64,000 nucleotides of DNA. It comes from Fibrisoma montanum. Its GTDB lineage: Bacteria; Bacteroidota; Bacteroidia; Cytophagales; Spirosomataceae. Location of the stretch: NCBI RefSeq assembly GCF_003583365.1, contig NZ_QXED01000008.1, forward strand, positions 186,001 through 250,000. Reading direction: 5' to 3'. Shown here piece by piece: positions 35,272 through 46,065 of this stretch (within the stretch, counting starts at the first letter, position 1; each line of letters opens with the position of its first letter). The translations under genes were made by a program, and so were the position numbers. The notes under the pieces were generated by a model that saw only the letters and a program-made list of their open reading frames with translations, was not told the origin of the DNA and searched no databases.

Positions 35272-38200
35272 ATGCAGAACCGGTTACTAAACCGCAACAT
35301 CTGGATCAGGATTATGAAACGCTCAGGCCTGCAACTTTTGTTTGCGCTTACCCTTGTTAACATCAGCCTTGCCTTCGACGGCAATTCACAGGAGCTCCTG
35401 AACCGCCGGGTTACGCTCAACGCGCAGAACCAGGATGTAGAACTGGTCATCAAACGACTCGAAGAACTGTCCAGAGTACAGTTCCTGTTCAGTAGAGAAG
35501 TCATTCAGTCTAAACGAAAAATTAGCTATCAGGCTAAGAACGAGCAGCTTCACCAGGTACTGGATCACATTCTGACTCCGCTCAATTTAAGCTATGAGGT
35601 AGTCGGCCAGCAGATTGTCATCAAACGAAACGCAGCCCAGTCGGCTAATCTGCCCAGTGGAAGCTCTTCAGAGGCAAGTTCAGCGGACGCCAAACAGGAT
35701 GTTCAAATTTCCGGACGGGTTACGGACGAAAAAGGCGAAGGTTTACCCGGCGTAAACATCCAGATCAAGGCAACAACGCGCGGAACCATTACGGATGCCG
35801 ATGGTAATTACCGCCTTTCGGTACCCAATGCCGGCGCTGTGCTCGTATTCTCACTGGTGGGCTACGTAGCCCAGGAAGCGACGGTTAGCACGCAGCAGGT
35901 GATCAACATCAACCTGGTACCCGATAATAAAACGCTGGATGAAGTCGTGGTGGTGGGCTACGGTGTTCAACGCAAACGGGACGTGACAGGCTCGGTAGTG
36001 TCGGTCAACGAAGCCACACTGAAAGAAGTACCGGCTCCCAACCTGGTGAATCAGTTGAAAGGCCGGGCAGCCGGGGTTACGATTGTCAGTAACGGATCAA
36101 CCCCGGGGTCGCAGGGGCAGATCCGGATTCGGGGAAACCGCACCCTAACAACCGGTAACGGCGATGGACTTGATGGTCCGCTGGTCGTTGTGGATGGTAT
36201 TCCGTACGGAGGCCTAAACGACATTAACCCAGATGATATTGCCAACCTTGAAATCCTGAAAGATGCGTCCGCTACGGCTATCTATGGGTCGCGGGGTGCT
36301 GGCGGGGTTATTCTAATCACTACTAAACGGGGTAAAGTTGGCAAACCAGTATTCACCTACGATGGCTACCACGGGCTCACTAACATCATGGGCAAATACA
36401 ACGTCATGAATGGCGCTGAGTATGCCCAGTTTAAACAGGAAGCTGCCAAATACAACCGCACGGCACCCGGCACCACGGCTTATCCGCTCACAATCAAGGA
36501 ACAGGAAGCGCTGGCCGCTGGCATTTCTACCAACTGGCAGGACCTGATTTACAGACAGGGTTTCAACACGAACCATCAGTTAGGCCTGCAAGGGGGTACT
36601 GAAAACACGCAGTATTCATTAGGGCTGGGCTATTTCAACGAAACCGGTATTATCCCCAGCCAGAAGTTCGAGCGGTACACGATACGCGCTACCATCGATC
36701 AGCGGCTCGGAAAGAACATCAAGATTGGGCTGAATACGCTGAATACGCTTACCTACACAAACACGCCCGGTGGTGGTGGTATACCAGGTGGTTTGGTTCG
36801 GTTAACTCCGCTGGCGGCTCCCTATAATGCAGAAGGTAGTGTGAACTTGTTCCCTTTGGAAGGCTCAATCGATGCCGCTAGTGTAAGCCCGCTCACCATC
36901 ATCACAAAGAGAGATTCATATCTGGGACGTACCCGGTCGTTAAGAACATTCAATAGCTTATATGCTGAGGTGAACATTTTACCAGGTCTGCGCTATCGGT
37001 TCAATGCCGGTCTGAACTTCAGCCAGTCGAACTACAACGGCTACAATGGTCCGCTGACCTACTTCAACAACGCCACGGTTCAGTCGTCGTCAAACGCCGA
37101 GATCAGCAATACCGAGTTTTGGGACATTAACCTCCAGCACCTGTTGTATTATGACAAAACCTTTGGGAAGCATAAATTGGGCTTTACGGGACTGTATGAA
37201 GTCACGCAAAACCATTCGCTGGGCAGCCGATTCACGATAACTGGGGTTCCGGCCGATTACATCAAAACGTCTAACTTCTCACTGGCTTCCGGAACACCGG
37301 TCGCTAGCTCGGACTTTGGTAACTCCTTTGTCGAAACGGGACTGCTGTCGTACATGGGCCGCGTCAATTACAGCTACAATGATCGCTACCTGTTAACCCT
37401 GACCCTGCGTCGGGATGGTTCTTCGACCCTGTCGCCCGGCAACCAGTACTTCAATTATCCGGCCATTGGCGCAGGGTGGAACATCATTGAGGAAGGTTTC
37501 ATGAAGGGTATACCGGTTATTTCAAACCTGAAACTACGCGGAGGCTGGGGTATATCGGGCAACCGGAACGTAGGGGCCTATGCCACACTGGGCGCACTGT
37601 CGGCCGGTTACTATAACTTCGGTCTGGGCACGGCCGGTCAGCAACTGGCCTACACGGTGACCAGCCTGCCAGCAACGAATCTGGGCTGGCAGTCAACCTC
37701 GCAGGTTGATATTGGCGTTGACTTCGGTTTCCTGAACAATCGAATTACGGGTACAGTGGACTGGTATCTTCAGAAAACTAAGGACATTCTGCTGTCTGTG
37801 CCGCTGCCTCCCAGCAATGGCGCTGGCTCAACGCTGCGGAACCTGGGAAGAACTGAAGGCCGGGGGCTGGAAACGTCGCTGACGTTTGATATCTTCAGGA
37901 AGCCAGGCGGTTTCAACTGGAGTGCCGACTTGATTTATTTCTTCAACCGGGAAAAGATCACTCAGCTCACTACACCGACTGAACTCTCGAACGTAGGAGC
38001 CGGCTGGTTTGTTGGCCAACCTCTTTCTGTCATATACGACTACAAGAAGATTGGTATCTGGCAAACCGCTGACCAGGAGAATGGTACGTTGCAAAGGCAA
38101 ACCGCGCCCGTGCAGTTTCCCGGACAAATCAGAGTTGAGGACGTAAACGGCGACAACAAAATCGATCCGGCCGATCGGCAGATACTGGGTAATTTCCAGC

Positions 38201-38772
38201 CCAAGTGGGAAGGAGGCCTGACCAACCGCTTTACGTTCAAAGACTTTGACTTGTCTATCGTGACCTTCGCCCGAATGGGAATGAAAGTAGTTGTGCCTTA
38301 CCTGACAGGTAACTCTACTGGTTCAGGTGGATTTGCATTCTTCAACCAGGGCCGGGTAAATCAGGTAAAAACTGACTATTGGACCGAAACCAACCCAACC
38401 AATGCGTTCCCGGCACCTGATGCGGGTGGTGCTGTTCAATGGTTCGGATCAACGTTGGGCTATTATGACGGGTCGTTCGTGAAAATAAGAAGTATTAACT
38501 TGGGTTATACCTTCAGCAATCAGCTGATTAAAAAGATTGGTATGAGCTCGGCCCGGCTTTACTTCAACGCGACTAACCCGCTTATCCTGTATTCGCCTTT
38601 GGTACGTGATAACCTGGTTGTTGATCCTGAAGGAAACAGCTATGCGTCTGGTTCGTCAACGTTGAATCCGTCGAACGCCAGCGAACGCGGAACTCCGGAG
38701 CGTCAGATCGCGGTAAACCTGAACAACCCGCCGGTTCGGCAATTCACCTTAGGCGTTAATCTTAAATTCTAA
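35272..38772 (+). CDS. SusC-type TonB-dependent transporter with STN domain
   Basis: The 1166-residue protein has a signal peptide (MKRSGLQLLFALTLVNISLA after a short N-terminal extension) and an STN signalling domain (LNRRVTLNAQNQDVELVIKR...LSYEVVGQQIVIKR). A CarboxypepD_reg-like domain (GRVTDEKGEGLPGVNIQIK), a TonB box (LDEVVVVGYGVQRKRD) and a plug (GRAAGVTIVSNGSTPGSQGQIRIRG) follow, then a large beta barrel. It imports oligosaccharides across the outer membrane. The STN domain allows signalling to the FecR protein encoded upstream. It partners the SusD lipoprotein encoded 15 nt downstream. Confidence 0.95.
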   Translation: MQNRLLNRNIWIRIMKRSGLQLLFALTLVNISLAFDGNSQELLNRRVTLNAQNQDVELVIKRLEELSRVQFLFSREVIQSKRKISYQAKNEQLHQVLDHILTPLNLSYEVVGQQIVIKRNAAQSANLPSGSSSEASSADAKQDVQISGRVTDEKGEGLPGVNIQIKATTRGTITDADGNYRLSVPNAGAVLVFSLVGYVAQEATVSTQQVININLVPDNKTLDEVVVVGYGVQRKRDVTGSVVSVNEATLKEVPAPNLVNQLKGRAAGVTIVSNGSTPGSQGQIRIRGNRTLTTGNGDGLDGPLVVVDGIPYGGLNDINPDDIANLEILKDASATAIYGSRGAGGVILITTKRGKVGKPVFTYDGYHGLTNIMGKYNVMNGAEYAQFKQEAAKYNRTAPGTTAYPLTIKEQEALAAGISTNWQDLIYRQGFNTNHQLGLQGGTENTQYSLGLGYFNETGIIPSQKFERYTIRATIDQRLGKNIKIGLNTLNTLTYTNTPGGGGIPGGLVRLTPLAAPYNAEGSVNLFPLEGSIDAASVSPLTIITKRDSYLGRTRSLRTFNSLYAEVNILPGLRYRFNAGLNFSQSNYNGYNGPLTYFNNATVQSSSNAEISNTEFWDINLQHLLYYDKTFGKHKLGFTGLYEVTQNHSLGSRFTITGVPADYIKTSNFSLASGTPVASSDFGNSFVETGLLSYMGRVNYSYNDRYLLTLTLRRDGSSTLSPGNQYFNYPAIGAGWNIIEEGFMKGIPVISNLKLRGGWGISGNRNVGAYATLGALSAGYYNFGLGTAGQQLAYTVTSLPATNLGWQSTSQVDIGVDFGFLNNRITGTVDWYLQKTKDILLSVPLPPSNGAGSTLRNLGRTEGRGLETSLTFDIFRKPGGFNWSADLIYFFNREKITQLTTPTELSNVGAGWFVGQPLSVIYDYKKIGIWQTADQENGTLQRQTAPVQFPGQIRVEDVNGDNKIDPADRQILGNFQPKWEGGLTNRFTFKDFDLSIVTFARMGMKVVVPYLTGNSTGSGGFAFFNQGRVNQVKTDYWTETNPTNAFPAPDAGGAVQWFGSTLGYYDGSFVKIRSINLGYTFSNQLIKKIGMSSARLYFNATNPLILYSPLVRDNLVVDPEGNSYASGSSTLNPSNASERGTPERQIAVNLNNPPVRQFTLGVNLKF

Positions 38773-38786
38773 TCTTTGACACTTCT

Positions 38787-40601
38787 ATGAAAGCTATAAA
38801 CGTTTGGGCCCTGATTGGTCTTACGGCTTTACTGAACACAGGGTGCGAAAAAATACTGGAAGAGAATCCACAATCGCAAATTGTCCCTTCTTACTTCAAT
38901 AGTCCGGCTGGTGTATTGGGCGGCATTGCCGGTGTCTATAACGACATTCGGGGCCAGTGGGGCACCGAAGGGTTTACCGTGGAGATGCAGGCCGGCACCG
39001 ATGATTTTATCCAGGGTGCCAGCTCAGGCGGTGGACCCGCTTATACCTACAACGGCCTCAATGGCAGCAACTTTGGTTCGGCATGGGGTGTGGCCTTTCA
39101 GGATATCAACACCCTGAATGGCGTACTCCAGTACGGTCAGACTATTGATTTGCCCGAAGCTACCCGAAAGCAGTATCTGGCACAGGCCAAGTTCCTGCGT
39201 GGCTTCTGGTATTTTTATCTGGTACAGACCTGGGGCGATGTGCCGCTGAGTACCACCTTTATTACGGTGCCGTCGCAGGCGGCTGCCCGCCAGCCAGCGG
39301 CCCAGGTGTACGAACAGATTATCAAAGACCTGACCGAAGCGGCAGCTGATTTACCCAACCAGCCAACCGCCCCATTCCTGGGCAAAGCCGCAACAAAGCC
39401 CGTCGCGCAACTGCTATTGGCGAAGGCGTACCTGACCCGTGGCTGGCTGAATAACACGACAGCTGACTTTACGCAGGCAGCTACCATCTGCGCTGACATC
39501 ATTGCCAACAAAGCTGCGTATGGCCTTGACCTGTGGCAGGATTATGGCGATGCATTCGTGCCTGCCAACGACTACGGTAAAGAGACTATGTTTGTCAGCG
39601 ACCACGTCAATGACCCGAAATTTGGCTACTATCAGGTAGGGGCCGGCGCCAGCGGTGGAGCGGCACAAAACCTGACCCCCTGGTTCACTACCTGGAACTA
39701 CCCCAACAACAGCGGTGTCAACTCGTTTGTCAATGCGGCTGGAACGCTCGTAAACAGTGGTACGTCCGGTATGATTCGGGACTCTCAGTACGGACGTCCC
39801 TACGTTCGGATGCGGCCTAACACGGACAAGTTGAAGACGGGACCTAATGCGGGTAAGAGTTATTTTCTGGATCAGGCGTTTGTTAAGCGGGACGTCGACT
39901 CACGATTTGCCAGCTCGTTTACTACAGTATACATCTCCAACACGTCGATTACCAACCAGGCTAATGCTGCCAACAACCGCCGGGGTATCAGCTACACTAC
40001 GGTAGTTGGTGCCGACACGGCTGTCTGGCTGCCCGATTATGAAGTGACCGGGGCTCCGCAGTTTGTAGGCACCAGACCCTTCAAAGGTATCGTGGTGCCC
40101 CCCAGCCTCTGGAACAACGGGATTTTCCCGGCGCTGAAGAAGTTCATGGACCCCAGCCGGGGGGCTAACTTCAACGACCCGTCGACCCGTCCTGTGGTAT
40201 TGTACCGCTTCTCAGACGTTTACCTGACGGGTGCAGAAGCGTATCACAAAGCGGGTAACAACCAGCGGGCTGCCGAATTAATCAACGTAGTACGGCAACG
40301 GGCGGCCTTCAGAAAAACCAATACAGCTGCCCAGAATGCAGCAGCAGTGACAGCCATGACCATTACCCCGGCTGACGTAACGGTGGATTTTATCCTCGAT
40401 GAACGGAGTCGCGAGTTCTTTGGCGAATGGCAGCGGTGGCATGATCTGGTTCGTACGCGTTCGCTCGTTCGTCGCGTGAAAGCCTGGAACCCGGAGGCCG
40501 CGAATTATATACAGGATTTTCATATGCTGAGACCGATTCCACAGAACCAGATTGACCGAACGGTGGAAGGGCCCAAGTTTCCGCAGAATCCGGGCTATTA
40601 A
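38787..40601 (+). CDS. SusD-type glycan-binding lipoprotein
   Basis: The 604-residue protein begins with a lipoprotein signal (MKAINVWALIGLTALLNTGCEK; Cys at about 20). It has typical RagB/SusD blocks: NPQSQIVPSYFNSPAGVLGGIAGVYNDIR, AKFLRGFWYFYLVQTWGDVPLSTTF and the distal RFSDVYLTGAEAYHKAGNNQRAAELINVVRQRA...FILDERSREFFGEWQRWHDLVRTRSL. It captures oligosaccharides at the cell surface and caps the SusC barrel. It lies 14 nt after susC, so the two are cotranscribed. A 10-bp hairpin follows. Confidence 0.95.
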   Translation: MKAINVWALIGLTALLNTGCEKILEENPQSQIVPSYFNSPAGVLGGIAGVYNDIRGQWGTEGFTVEMQAGTDDFIQGASSGGGPAYTYNGLNGSNFGSAWGVAFQDINTLNGVLQYGQTIDLPEATRKQYLAQAKFLRGFWYFYLVQTWGDVPLSTTFITVPSQAAARQPAAQVYEQIIKDLTEAAADLPNQPTAPFLGKAATKPVAQLLLAKAYLTRGWLNNTTADFTQAATICADIIANKAAYGLDLWQDYGDAFVPANDYGKETMFVSDHVNDPKFGYYQVGAGASGGAAQNLTPWFTTWNYPNNSGVNSFVNAAGTLVNSGTSGMIRDSQYGRPYVRMRPNTDKLKTGPNAGKSYFLDQAFVKRDVDSRFASSFTTVYISNTSITNQANAANNRRGISYTTVVGADTAVWLPDYEVTGAPQFVGTRPFKGIVVPPSLWNNGIFPALKKFMDPSRGANFNDPSTRPVVLYRFSDVYLTGAEAYHKAGNNQRAAELINVVRQRAAFRKTNTAAQNAAAVTAMTITPADVTVDFILDERSREFFGEWQRWHDLVRTRSLVRRVKAWNPEAANYIQDFHMLRPIPQNQIDRTVEGPKFPQNPGY

Positions 40602-40620
40602 TTCTCTATATTGTTGACTG

Positions 40621-40658
40621 ATAGGATGTGGGTGGATAATAATCCGCTCACATCCTAT
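40621..40658 (+). terminator. Hairpin after susD
   Basis: The stem ATAGGATGTG/CACATCCTAT is perfect over 10 bp, with partly paired inner bases. No T-run follows, so it is a weak terminator or an mRNA-processing/stability hairpin, which is common after SusCD genes. Confidence 0.5.
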
Positions 40659-40716
40659 TAATGCAAAATAAGAATTGAACCAGCCAGTCTGAAAATAGCC
40701 GGCAATACAGAAGATT

Positions 40717-41733
40717 ATGAGAACATTGGTGTGTACCGAACCGGGAACGCTTGCTTATTCCTCCGACGAAAAACCGACGTTAAGTGAGGGACAGGCGATC
40801 ATTAAAATTAAACGCATTGGTATCTGCGGAACGGACTTACACGCCTACGAGGGAACGCAGCCTTTTTTCAGCTATCCGCGTATTCTGGGTCACGAGCTTT
40901 CGGGTGAACTGATCGAAGCGGATGGAGCACCCGGTTTTCAGATCGGCGAAGCCGTATCATTCATTCCCTATTTCAACTGCGGGACCTGTATCGCCTGCCG
41001 TATGGGTAAACCAAATTGCTGCACCCACATGCAGGTTTGCGGAGTCCATGTGAACGGGGGTATGGTGGAATACCTGTCGGTTCCCTCAACCGCTTTATTG
41101 CATGGCGATGGGTTGAGTTTCGACGAGCTGGCCCTGGTAGAGCCGCTGGCCATTGGCGCCCACGGGGTTCGGCGGGCCGGTGTGGAAGCGGGTGAGTTTG
41201 TGCTGGTGGTGGGGGCAGGCCCGATTGGCCTGGGTACGATGGAGTTTGCCAGGATAGCGGGTGGCCAGGTCATTGCGCTGGATGTGAACGACCGGCGGCT
41301 TCAGTTCTGCAAGGACAAGCTACGGGTTGCGCATACCGTCAATGCACTGGATGCGGATGCTTTTGAACAGATTCAGGGCATAACCAGTGGCGACATGCCC
41401 ACGGTGGTCATTGATGCGACCGGAAACCTGAAGGCGATTAACAACTCGTTCAGGTACATGGCTCACGGAGCCCGCTACGTGCTGATTGGCTTGCAGAAAG
41501 GGGATATTTCCTTTAATCATCCGGAGTTTCACAAACGGGAAGGCACCCTGATGAGCAGCCGCAACGCGACCCGGCAGGATTTTGAGCATGTACTGACCGC
41601 CATGCGGGCGGGTGAGGTTGACCCGAAGACGTACATTACCCACCGGGTACCGTTCGACAACGTAGCTCACGAATTTGAATCTTGGCTGAATCCCGCTACT
41701 GGCGTCATTAAAGCCCTGGTGGAGATACCCTAA
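40717..41733 (+). CDS. Zinc-dependent sugar dehydrogenase (MDR family)
   Basis: The 338-residue cytosolic protein is a medium-chain dehydrogenase. Catalytic zinc ligands are in [14 protein letters not shown] and [13 protein letters not shown]; the structural zinc cluster is [15 protein letters not shown]; the Rossmann motif is [18 protein letters not shown]. Relatives oxidise L-fucose, L-galactose, sorbitol or related polyols. It lies directly upstream of a GH95 enzyme, so L-galactose (or L-fucose) released by that enzyme is a plausible substrate. The exact substrate is inferred from neighbourhood only. Confidence 0.85.
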   Translation: MRTLVCTEPGTLAYSSDEKPTLSEGQAIIKIKRIGICGTDLHAYEGTQPFFSYPRILGHELSGELIEADGAPGFQIGEAVSFIPYFNCGTCIACRMGKPNCCTHMQVCGVHVNGGMVEYLSVPSTALLHGDGLSFDELALVEPLAIGAHGVRRAGVEAGEFVLVVGAGPIGLGTMEFARIAGGQVIALDVNDRRLQFCKDKLRVAHTVNALDADAFEQIQGITSGDMPTVVIDATGNLKAINNSFRYMAHGARYVLIGLQKGDISFNHPEFHKREGTLMSSRNATRQDFEHVLTAMRAGEVDPKTYITHRVPFDNVAHEFESWLNPATGVIKALVEIP

Positions 41734-41771
41734 AATACTCTTGCGGCTTCTGGCTGAAACGTTTACGATTC

Positions 41772-44255
41772 ATGAATTACTTCTCCTGCCTGTTTTTATT
41801 ACTGACAACAACCGTTGGCTTTTCGCAAAACAAGCCAGCGCTCAAACTCTGGTACAACAAACCCGCCGGACAAGTCTGGGAAAGTGCCTTGCCGATTGGT
41901 AACGGCCGGCAGGGGGCCATGGTCTACGGTAACGTAGCGCGGGAAACGATCCAGTTGAACGAACACACCGTCTGGAGCGGCAGTCCGAACCGGAATGATA
42001 ACCCCGACGCGTTAGCCGCCCTGCCCGAAATCCGGAAACTCATCTTCGACGGGAAACAGAAGGAGGCCGAGAAACTTGCTAACAAGGCGATTATCACCAA
42101 AAAGGCACACGGGCAAATGTTTCAGCCTGTTGGGAATTTACACCTGACGTTTACCGGGCATGACCAGTACGCCAATTACTACCGCGAACTGGACATCGAA
42201 CGGGCCGTCGCCAGAACGTCGTATACGGTCGATGGCGTGACCTACACCCGCGAAGTGTTCGCGTCGTTTCCTGACCGGGTGATTGTCATGCATCTTACGG
42301 CCAGCCAGCCGGGGCGCCTTGCCTTCACCGCTTCGTACACGACGCAACAGAAAGCCGACCGCAAAACGACCCCAGCCAAAGACCTGACCATTACCGGCAC
42401 TACGTCGGACCACGAAGGAGTAAAAGGCATGGTTCGGTTCAAAGGCATTGCCCGCATCAGGATGGAGGGCGGTAGTCTGTCGGCGAATGACACCACGCTC
42501 ACCGTACAGGGGGCTAATGCCGCAACGATTTACCTGTCCATCGCCACCAACTTCAATAATTACAACGACATCAGTGGCGATGAAAACGCCCGGGCGGCTG
42601 CGTACCTCAACAAAGCGTACCCAAAATCGTATGCCGCGATGCTGAAAGAGCACGTGGCTGCTTACCAGCGTTATTTCAACCGGGTTCGATTAGACCTCGG
42701 CACAAGCCCCGCCGAAGCGGCTAACCTCCCCACCGACGAGCGGCTTGCATCTTTCCGGACGGTCAACGACCCGCAGTTCGCTGCCCTTTATTACCAATAT
42801 GGACGATACCTGCTGATTTCGTCCTCGCAGCCCGGCCGCGCCGGTGCAGAACCGGGTCAGCCCGCTAACCTGCAGGGAATCTGGAACCATAGAATGCGCC
42901 CGCCCTGGGATAGCAAATACACCATCAACATCAACGCCCAGATGAACTACTGGCCCGCCGAAAAAACGAATCTGGCGGAGTTGCACGAACCCTTTTTGCG
43001 AATGGTCAGGGAAATGGCGGAAACGGGGCAGGAAACGGCGCGGGTCATGTACGGGGCTCGTGGCTGGATGGCCCACCACAATACCGACATCTGGCGGACG
43101 ACCGGCGCAATTGACGGAGCGACGTGGGGTATGTGGGTGGCCGGGGGCGGCTGGACGGCCCAGCACCTCTGGGAGCATTACCTCTACAATGGCGATAAGG
43201 CGTATCTGGCGTCGGTGTACCCCGTTCTGAAGGGAGCCGCCCTGTTCTACGTGGATTATCTGGTTGAACATCCGAAGTACCGCTGGCTGGTTGTCAATCC
43301 GGGCACCTCGCCCGAAAATGCGCCCGCAGCGCACGGTGGCTCGTCGCTGGACGCGGGCACGACGATGGATAATCAGATTGCATTCGACGTGTTCAGTACG
43401 GCCATCCGGGCGGCCGACATCTTGAAAAAAGATGCCGCCTTTGTGGACACGCTGAAGCAGATGCGCAGCAAGCTCCCGCCCATGCACATCGGGCAGCACG
43501 GTCAGTTGCAGGAATGGCTGGAAGACATCGATGACCCGAACGACAAACACCGGCACATTTCGCACCTGTACGGTCTGTTTCCGGCCAGCCAGATTTCACC
43601 GTATCGGACCCCCGACCTGTACAGTGCGGCTAAAACCTCCCTCGTTCACCGGGGCGATGTGTCGACCGGCTGGAGTATGGGCTGGAAAGTGAACTGGTGG
43701 GCGCGTTTGCAGGACGGCAACCACGCCTACACCTTAATTCAAAACCAGCTTACGCCCCTGGGCGTCAACAAAGAAGGCGGTGGGACGTACAATAACCTGT
43801 TTGATGCCCATCCGCCGTTCCAGATCGACGGTAACTTCGGCTGTACGTCGGGCATCACCGAAATGCTCATGCAAAGTGCCGACGGTGCTATCCATCTGTT
43901 GCCCGCTCTGCCCGACGTCTGGCCAACCGGCAGCGTGACCGGCCTTCGGGCGCGGGGCGGTTTTGAGGTAGTTGACATGCAGTGGAAAGGTGGCAAACTG
44001 ACAAAGCTAACGGTCAGGTCCAACCTGGGTGGTAACCTGCGTCTGCGGGTGCCGAATGCCCTGAAAGGAAGTGACGGAAAGGCATTGGCGAACGCGTCCT
44101 CGGGGCAGAACCCGAACACGTTTTATTATACGGACGATACACCGGCTCCCGTTGTGTCTGCCCAAGCCGGTAAGCCAGCGTTGACTCTAAAAGAAACCGT
44201 TCTCTACGATATGCCTACGCAGGCCGGGAAGGTCTACACACTGGTAGCCCGATGA
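41772..44255 (+). CDS. GH95 alpha-L-galactosidase or alpha-L-fucosidase, secreted
   Basis: The 827-residue protein has a signal peptide ([19 protein letters not shown]) and starts [30 protein letters not shown], diagnostic for GH95. The active-site block is [16 protein letters not shown]. In the fucosidase AfcA a His precedes the two catalytic Asn residues (H-x-N-x-N). Here that position is T384, followed by N386 and N388. The cereal-xylan enzyme BACOVA_03438 also has Thr there and prefers L-galactose, so alpha-L-galactosidase is the favoured call. The catalytic-region segment [13 protein letters not shown] follows. Confidence 0.9.
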   Translation: MNYFSCLFLLLTTTVGFSQNKPALKLWYNKPAGQVWESALPIGNGRQGAMVYGNVARETIQLNEHTVWSGSPNRNDNPDALAALPEIRKLIFDGKQKEAEKLANKAIITKKAHGQMFQPVGNLHLTFTGHDQYANYYRELDIERAVARTSYTVDGVTYTREVFASFPDRVIVMHLTASQPGRLAFTASYTTQQKADRKTTPAKDLTITGTTSDHEGVKGMVRFKGIARIRMEGGSLSANDTTLTVQGANAATIYLSIATNFNNYNDISGDENARAAAYLNKAYPKSYAAMLKEHVAAYQRYFNRVRLDLGTSPAEAANLPTDERLASFRTVNDPQFAALYYQYGRYLLISSSQPGRAGAEPGQPANLQGIWNHRMRPPWDSKYTININAQMNYWPAEKTNLAELHEPFLRMVREMAETGQETARVMYGARGWMAHHNTDIWRTTGAIDGATWGMWVAGGGWTAQHLWEHYLYNGDKAYLASVYPVLKGAALFYVDYLVEHPKYRWLVVNPGTSPENAPAAHGGSSLDAGTTMDNQIAFDVFSTAIRAADILKKDAAFVDTLKQMRSKLPPMHIGQHGQLQEWLEDIDDPNDKHRHISHLYGLFPASQISPYRTPDLYSAAKTSLVHRGDVSTGWSMGWKVNWWARLQDGNHAYTLIQNQLTPLGVNKEGGGTYNNLFDAHPPFQIDGNFGCTSGITEMLMQSADGAIHLLPALPDVWPTGSVTGLRARGGFEVVDMQWKGGKLTKLTVRSNLGGNLRLRVPNALKGSDGKALANASSGQNPNTFYYTDDTPAPVVSAQAGKPALTLKETVLYDMPTQAGKVYTLVAR

Positions 44256-44291
44256 CCAAACTACTGACTTAATAACCTGAAATTGTTTTCC

Positions 44292-45968
44292 ATGAAAAAG
44301 TGCTTATTTCTTATTGCGTTTACGACATTATCCTGCGTGTTAAGCTGGGTCAGTTTAGCCCAGACGACGCTGGTCAATCCCATCCTGACTGGCTTTTATC
44401 CAGACCCGAGCATTGTGCGGGTGGGGGCTGATTATTATTCAGTACATTCTACTTTCTCCTATTTCCCGGGTTTGCCGATCATGCACAGCCGTGACCTGAA
44501 AAACTGGAAGCAAATCGGCAATGTAATCAACCGGCCCTCGCAGATGGATTTCATGGGCGAGCGCATGACGCGCGGGCTATTTGCCCCGGCCATCAGTTAT
44601 TACAAAGGGACTTACTACGTAACGTGTACAGATATTGACCATGATGGAAATTTTGTTGTAACGTCCAAAAATCCGGCGGGACCCTACAGCAATCCGGTGA
44701 AAATTCCGCAGGTACGTGGGATTGACCCGTCTATTTATTTTGATGAGGAGACTGATAAAGCCTACATCATTTACAACAGCGATGCCCCCGACCGTAAACC
44801 GCTTTATTCGGGCCACCGTACCATCCGGATGTACGAGTTCGACTACAAGAATTTGAAAGTGGTGGGCGAAGAAAAACAGTTAGTGAATGGGGGTGTAGAC
44901 CTGTCGAAAAAGCCGGTTTGGATTGAAGGACCGCATATTCTGAAGCGTAACGGCTGGTACTACCTGTACGCGGCTGAGGGCGGCACATCGGTCAATCACT
45001 CGGAGGTGGTGTTACGGAGCAAGGATGTCTGGGGGCCATACGTGCCCTTTGAAGGCAACCCCATTCTAACGCAGCGGGACCTCCCCGCCGACCGCAAAGA
45101 TCCCATTACCTCGGCCGGACACGCGCAGTTTATCGAAGGTCCCGATGGCAACTGGTATTCGATTTTCCTGGCGGTACGTCCCTACGAAGGCGATTATTAT
45201 AATACAGGTCGCGAAATGTTCATTGCTCCGCTGACCTGGGTAAATGATTGGCCGATGATCGAACACGGTGAAAAAGTCATTGAATACCAATACAAAACCA
45301 ACATTAAAGAAGTTAGACAGAAAGGGGCATTACCGCAAAATGGCAACTTCGAGTATACGATGACCTTCGACAAAGGGCTTGATCTGTCGATGCTTTTTTT
45401 GAGAACGGTGGATAGCAGCTCGTTTAAAACGTCAAAGGCCAAAGGATTGACGCTGACACTTAAACCAGAAACGATTTCTGACATGGGAAACCCTTCGTTT
45501 GTGGGTAAGCGTCAGCAACACCTTTACAGCACCGCCGAAACCGAAGTAATGTTTTCGCCCAAATCAGACAATGAAAAAGCAGGTTTGGTGATTTTTCAGG
45601 ACGAACGCCACTTTTACTTCGTAGCCAAATCAAAATCCGGCGGTAAAGACGTGGTTCAATTGTTCAGGAGCAAAGACAAAACCCTGGAAATGGTGACTGA
45701 GGTGCCTTTACCTTCATCCGTTGCTAAAGTGAATTTCAAAATACAGTCGGAAGGAGCCTTGTACAGCGTCTACTACTCGACCGATGGGAAAAACTGGAAC
45801 TTGTTGAAAGACCAGATTGACGGCAAGTTTTTGAGCACCAAAGCGGCCAACAGCTTCATTGGCTGCGTATATGGCCTGTATGCTACCTCATCTGGCGAAA
45901 AGTCCGAGAATGCGGCTTCATTCAAGTACCTGAAATACAAAGGTGACGACCCGATGTTTAAGAAGTGA
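44292..45968 (+). CDS. GH43 beta-xylosidase/arabinofuranosidase, secreted
   Basis: The protein (558 residues from the ATG at 44292) has a signal peptide (MKKCLFLIAFTTLSCVLSWVSLAQ). The five-blade GH43 propeller shows YPDPSIVRVGADYYSVHSTFSYFPGLPI (general base Asp), GIDPSIYFDEE (pKa-modulating Asp) and WIEGPHILKRNGWYYLYAAEGG (general acid Glu). The C-terminal 190 residues form the XynB-type beta-sandwich (FEYTMTFDKGLDLSMLFLRT...). This arrangement is common in beta-xylosidases of arabinoxylan loci. It starts 36 nt after GH95. Confidence 0.9.
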   Translation: MKKCLFLIAFTTLSCVLSWVSLAQTTLVNPILTGFYPDPSIVRVGADYYSVHSTFSYFPGLPIMHSRDLKNWKQIGNVINRPSQMDFMGERMTRGLFAPAISYYKGTYYVTCTDIDHDGNFVVTSKNPAGPYSNPVKIPQVRGIDPSIYFDEETDKAYIIYNSDAPDRKPLYSGHRTIRMYEFDYKNLKVVGEEKQLVNGGVDLSKKPVWIEGPHILKRNGWYYLYAAEGGTSVNHSEVVLRSKDVWGPYVPFEGNPILTQRDLPADRKDPITSAGHAQFIEGPDGNWYSIFLAVRPYEGDYYNTGREMFIAPLTWVNDWPMIEHGEKVIEYQYKTNIKEVRQKGALPQNGNFEYTMTFDKGLDLSMLFLRTVDSSSFKTSKAKGLTLTLKPETISDMGNPSFVGKRQQHLYSTAETEVMFSPKSDNEKAGLVIFQDERHFYFVAKSKSGGKDVVQLFRSKDKTLEMVTEVPLPSSVAKVNFKIQSEGALYSVYYSTDGKNWNLLKDQIDGKFLSTKAANSFIGCVYGLYATSSGEKSENAASFKYLKYKGDDPMFKK

Positions 45969-45973
45969 ATAGG

Positions 45974-46065
45974 CTTTTGTCATCCCGACGTAGGAGGGAT
46001 CTTCGGGTGAAGCTGACATTCCATCCGGCTACCGGAGATCCCTCATTCTTCGGGATGACAAAAAA
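45974..46065. repeat. GTCATCCCGA hairpin repeat, copy 1
   Basis: The left arm begins TTTTGTCATCCCGACGTAGG and the right arm ends ATTCTTCGGGATGACAAAA. The arms are related but not fully complementary, as if assembled from two subfamilies. The right end contributes the most upstream ATG of the following GH127/146 gene. Confidence 0.85.

Noticed and set aside
42690-43565. Minus-strand open frame opposite GH95
   Set aside because: Antisense to well-conserved GH95 sequence; no domain.
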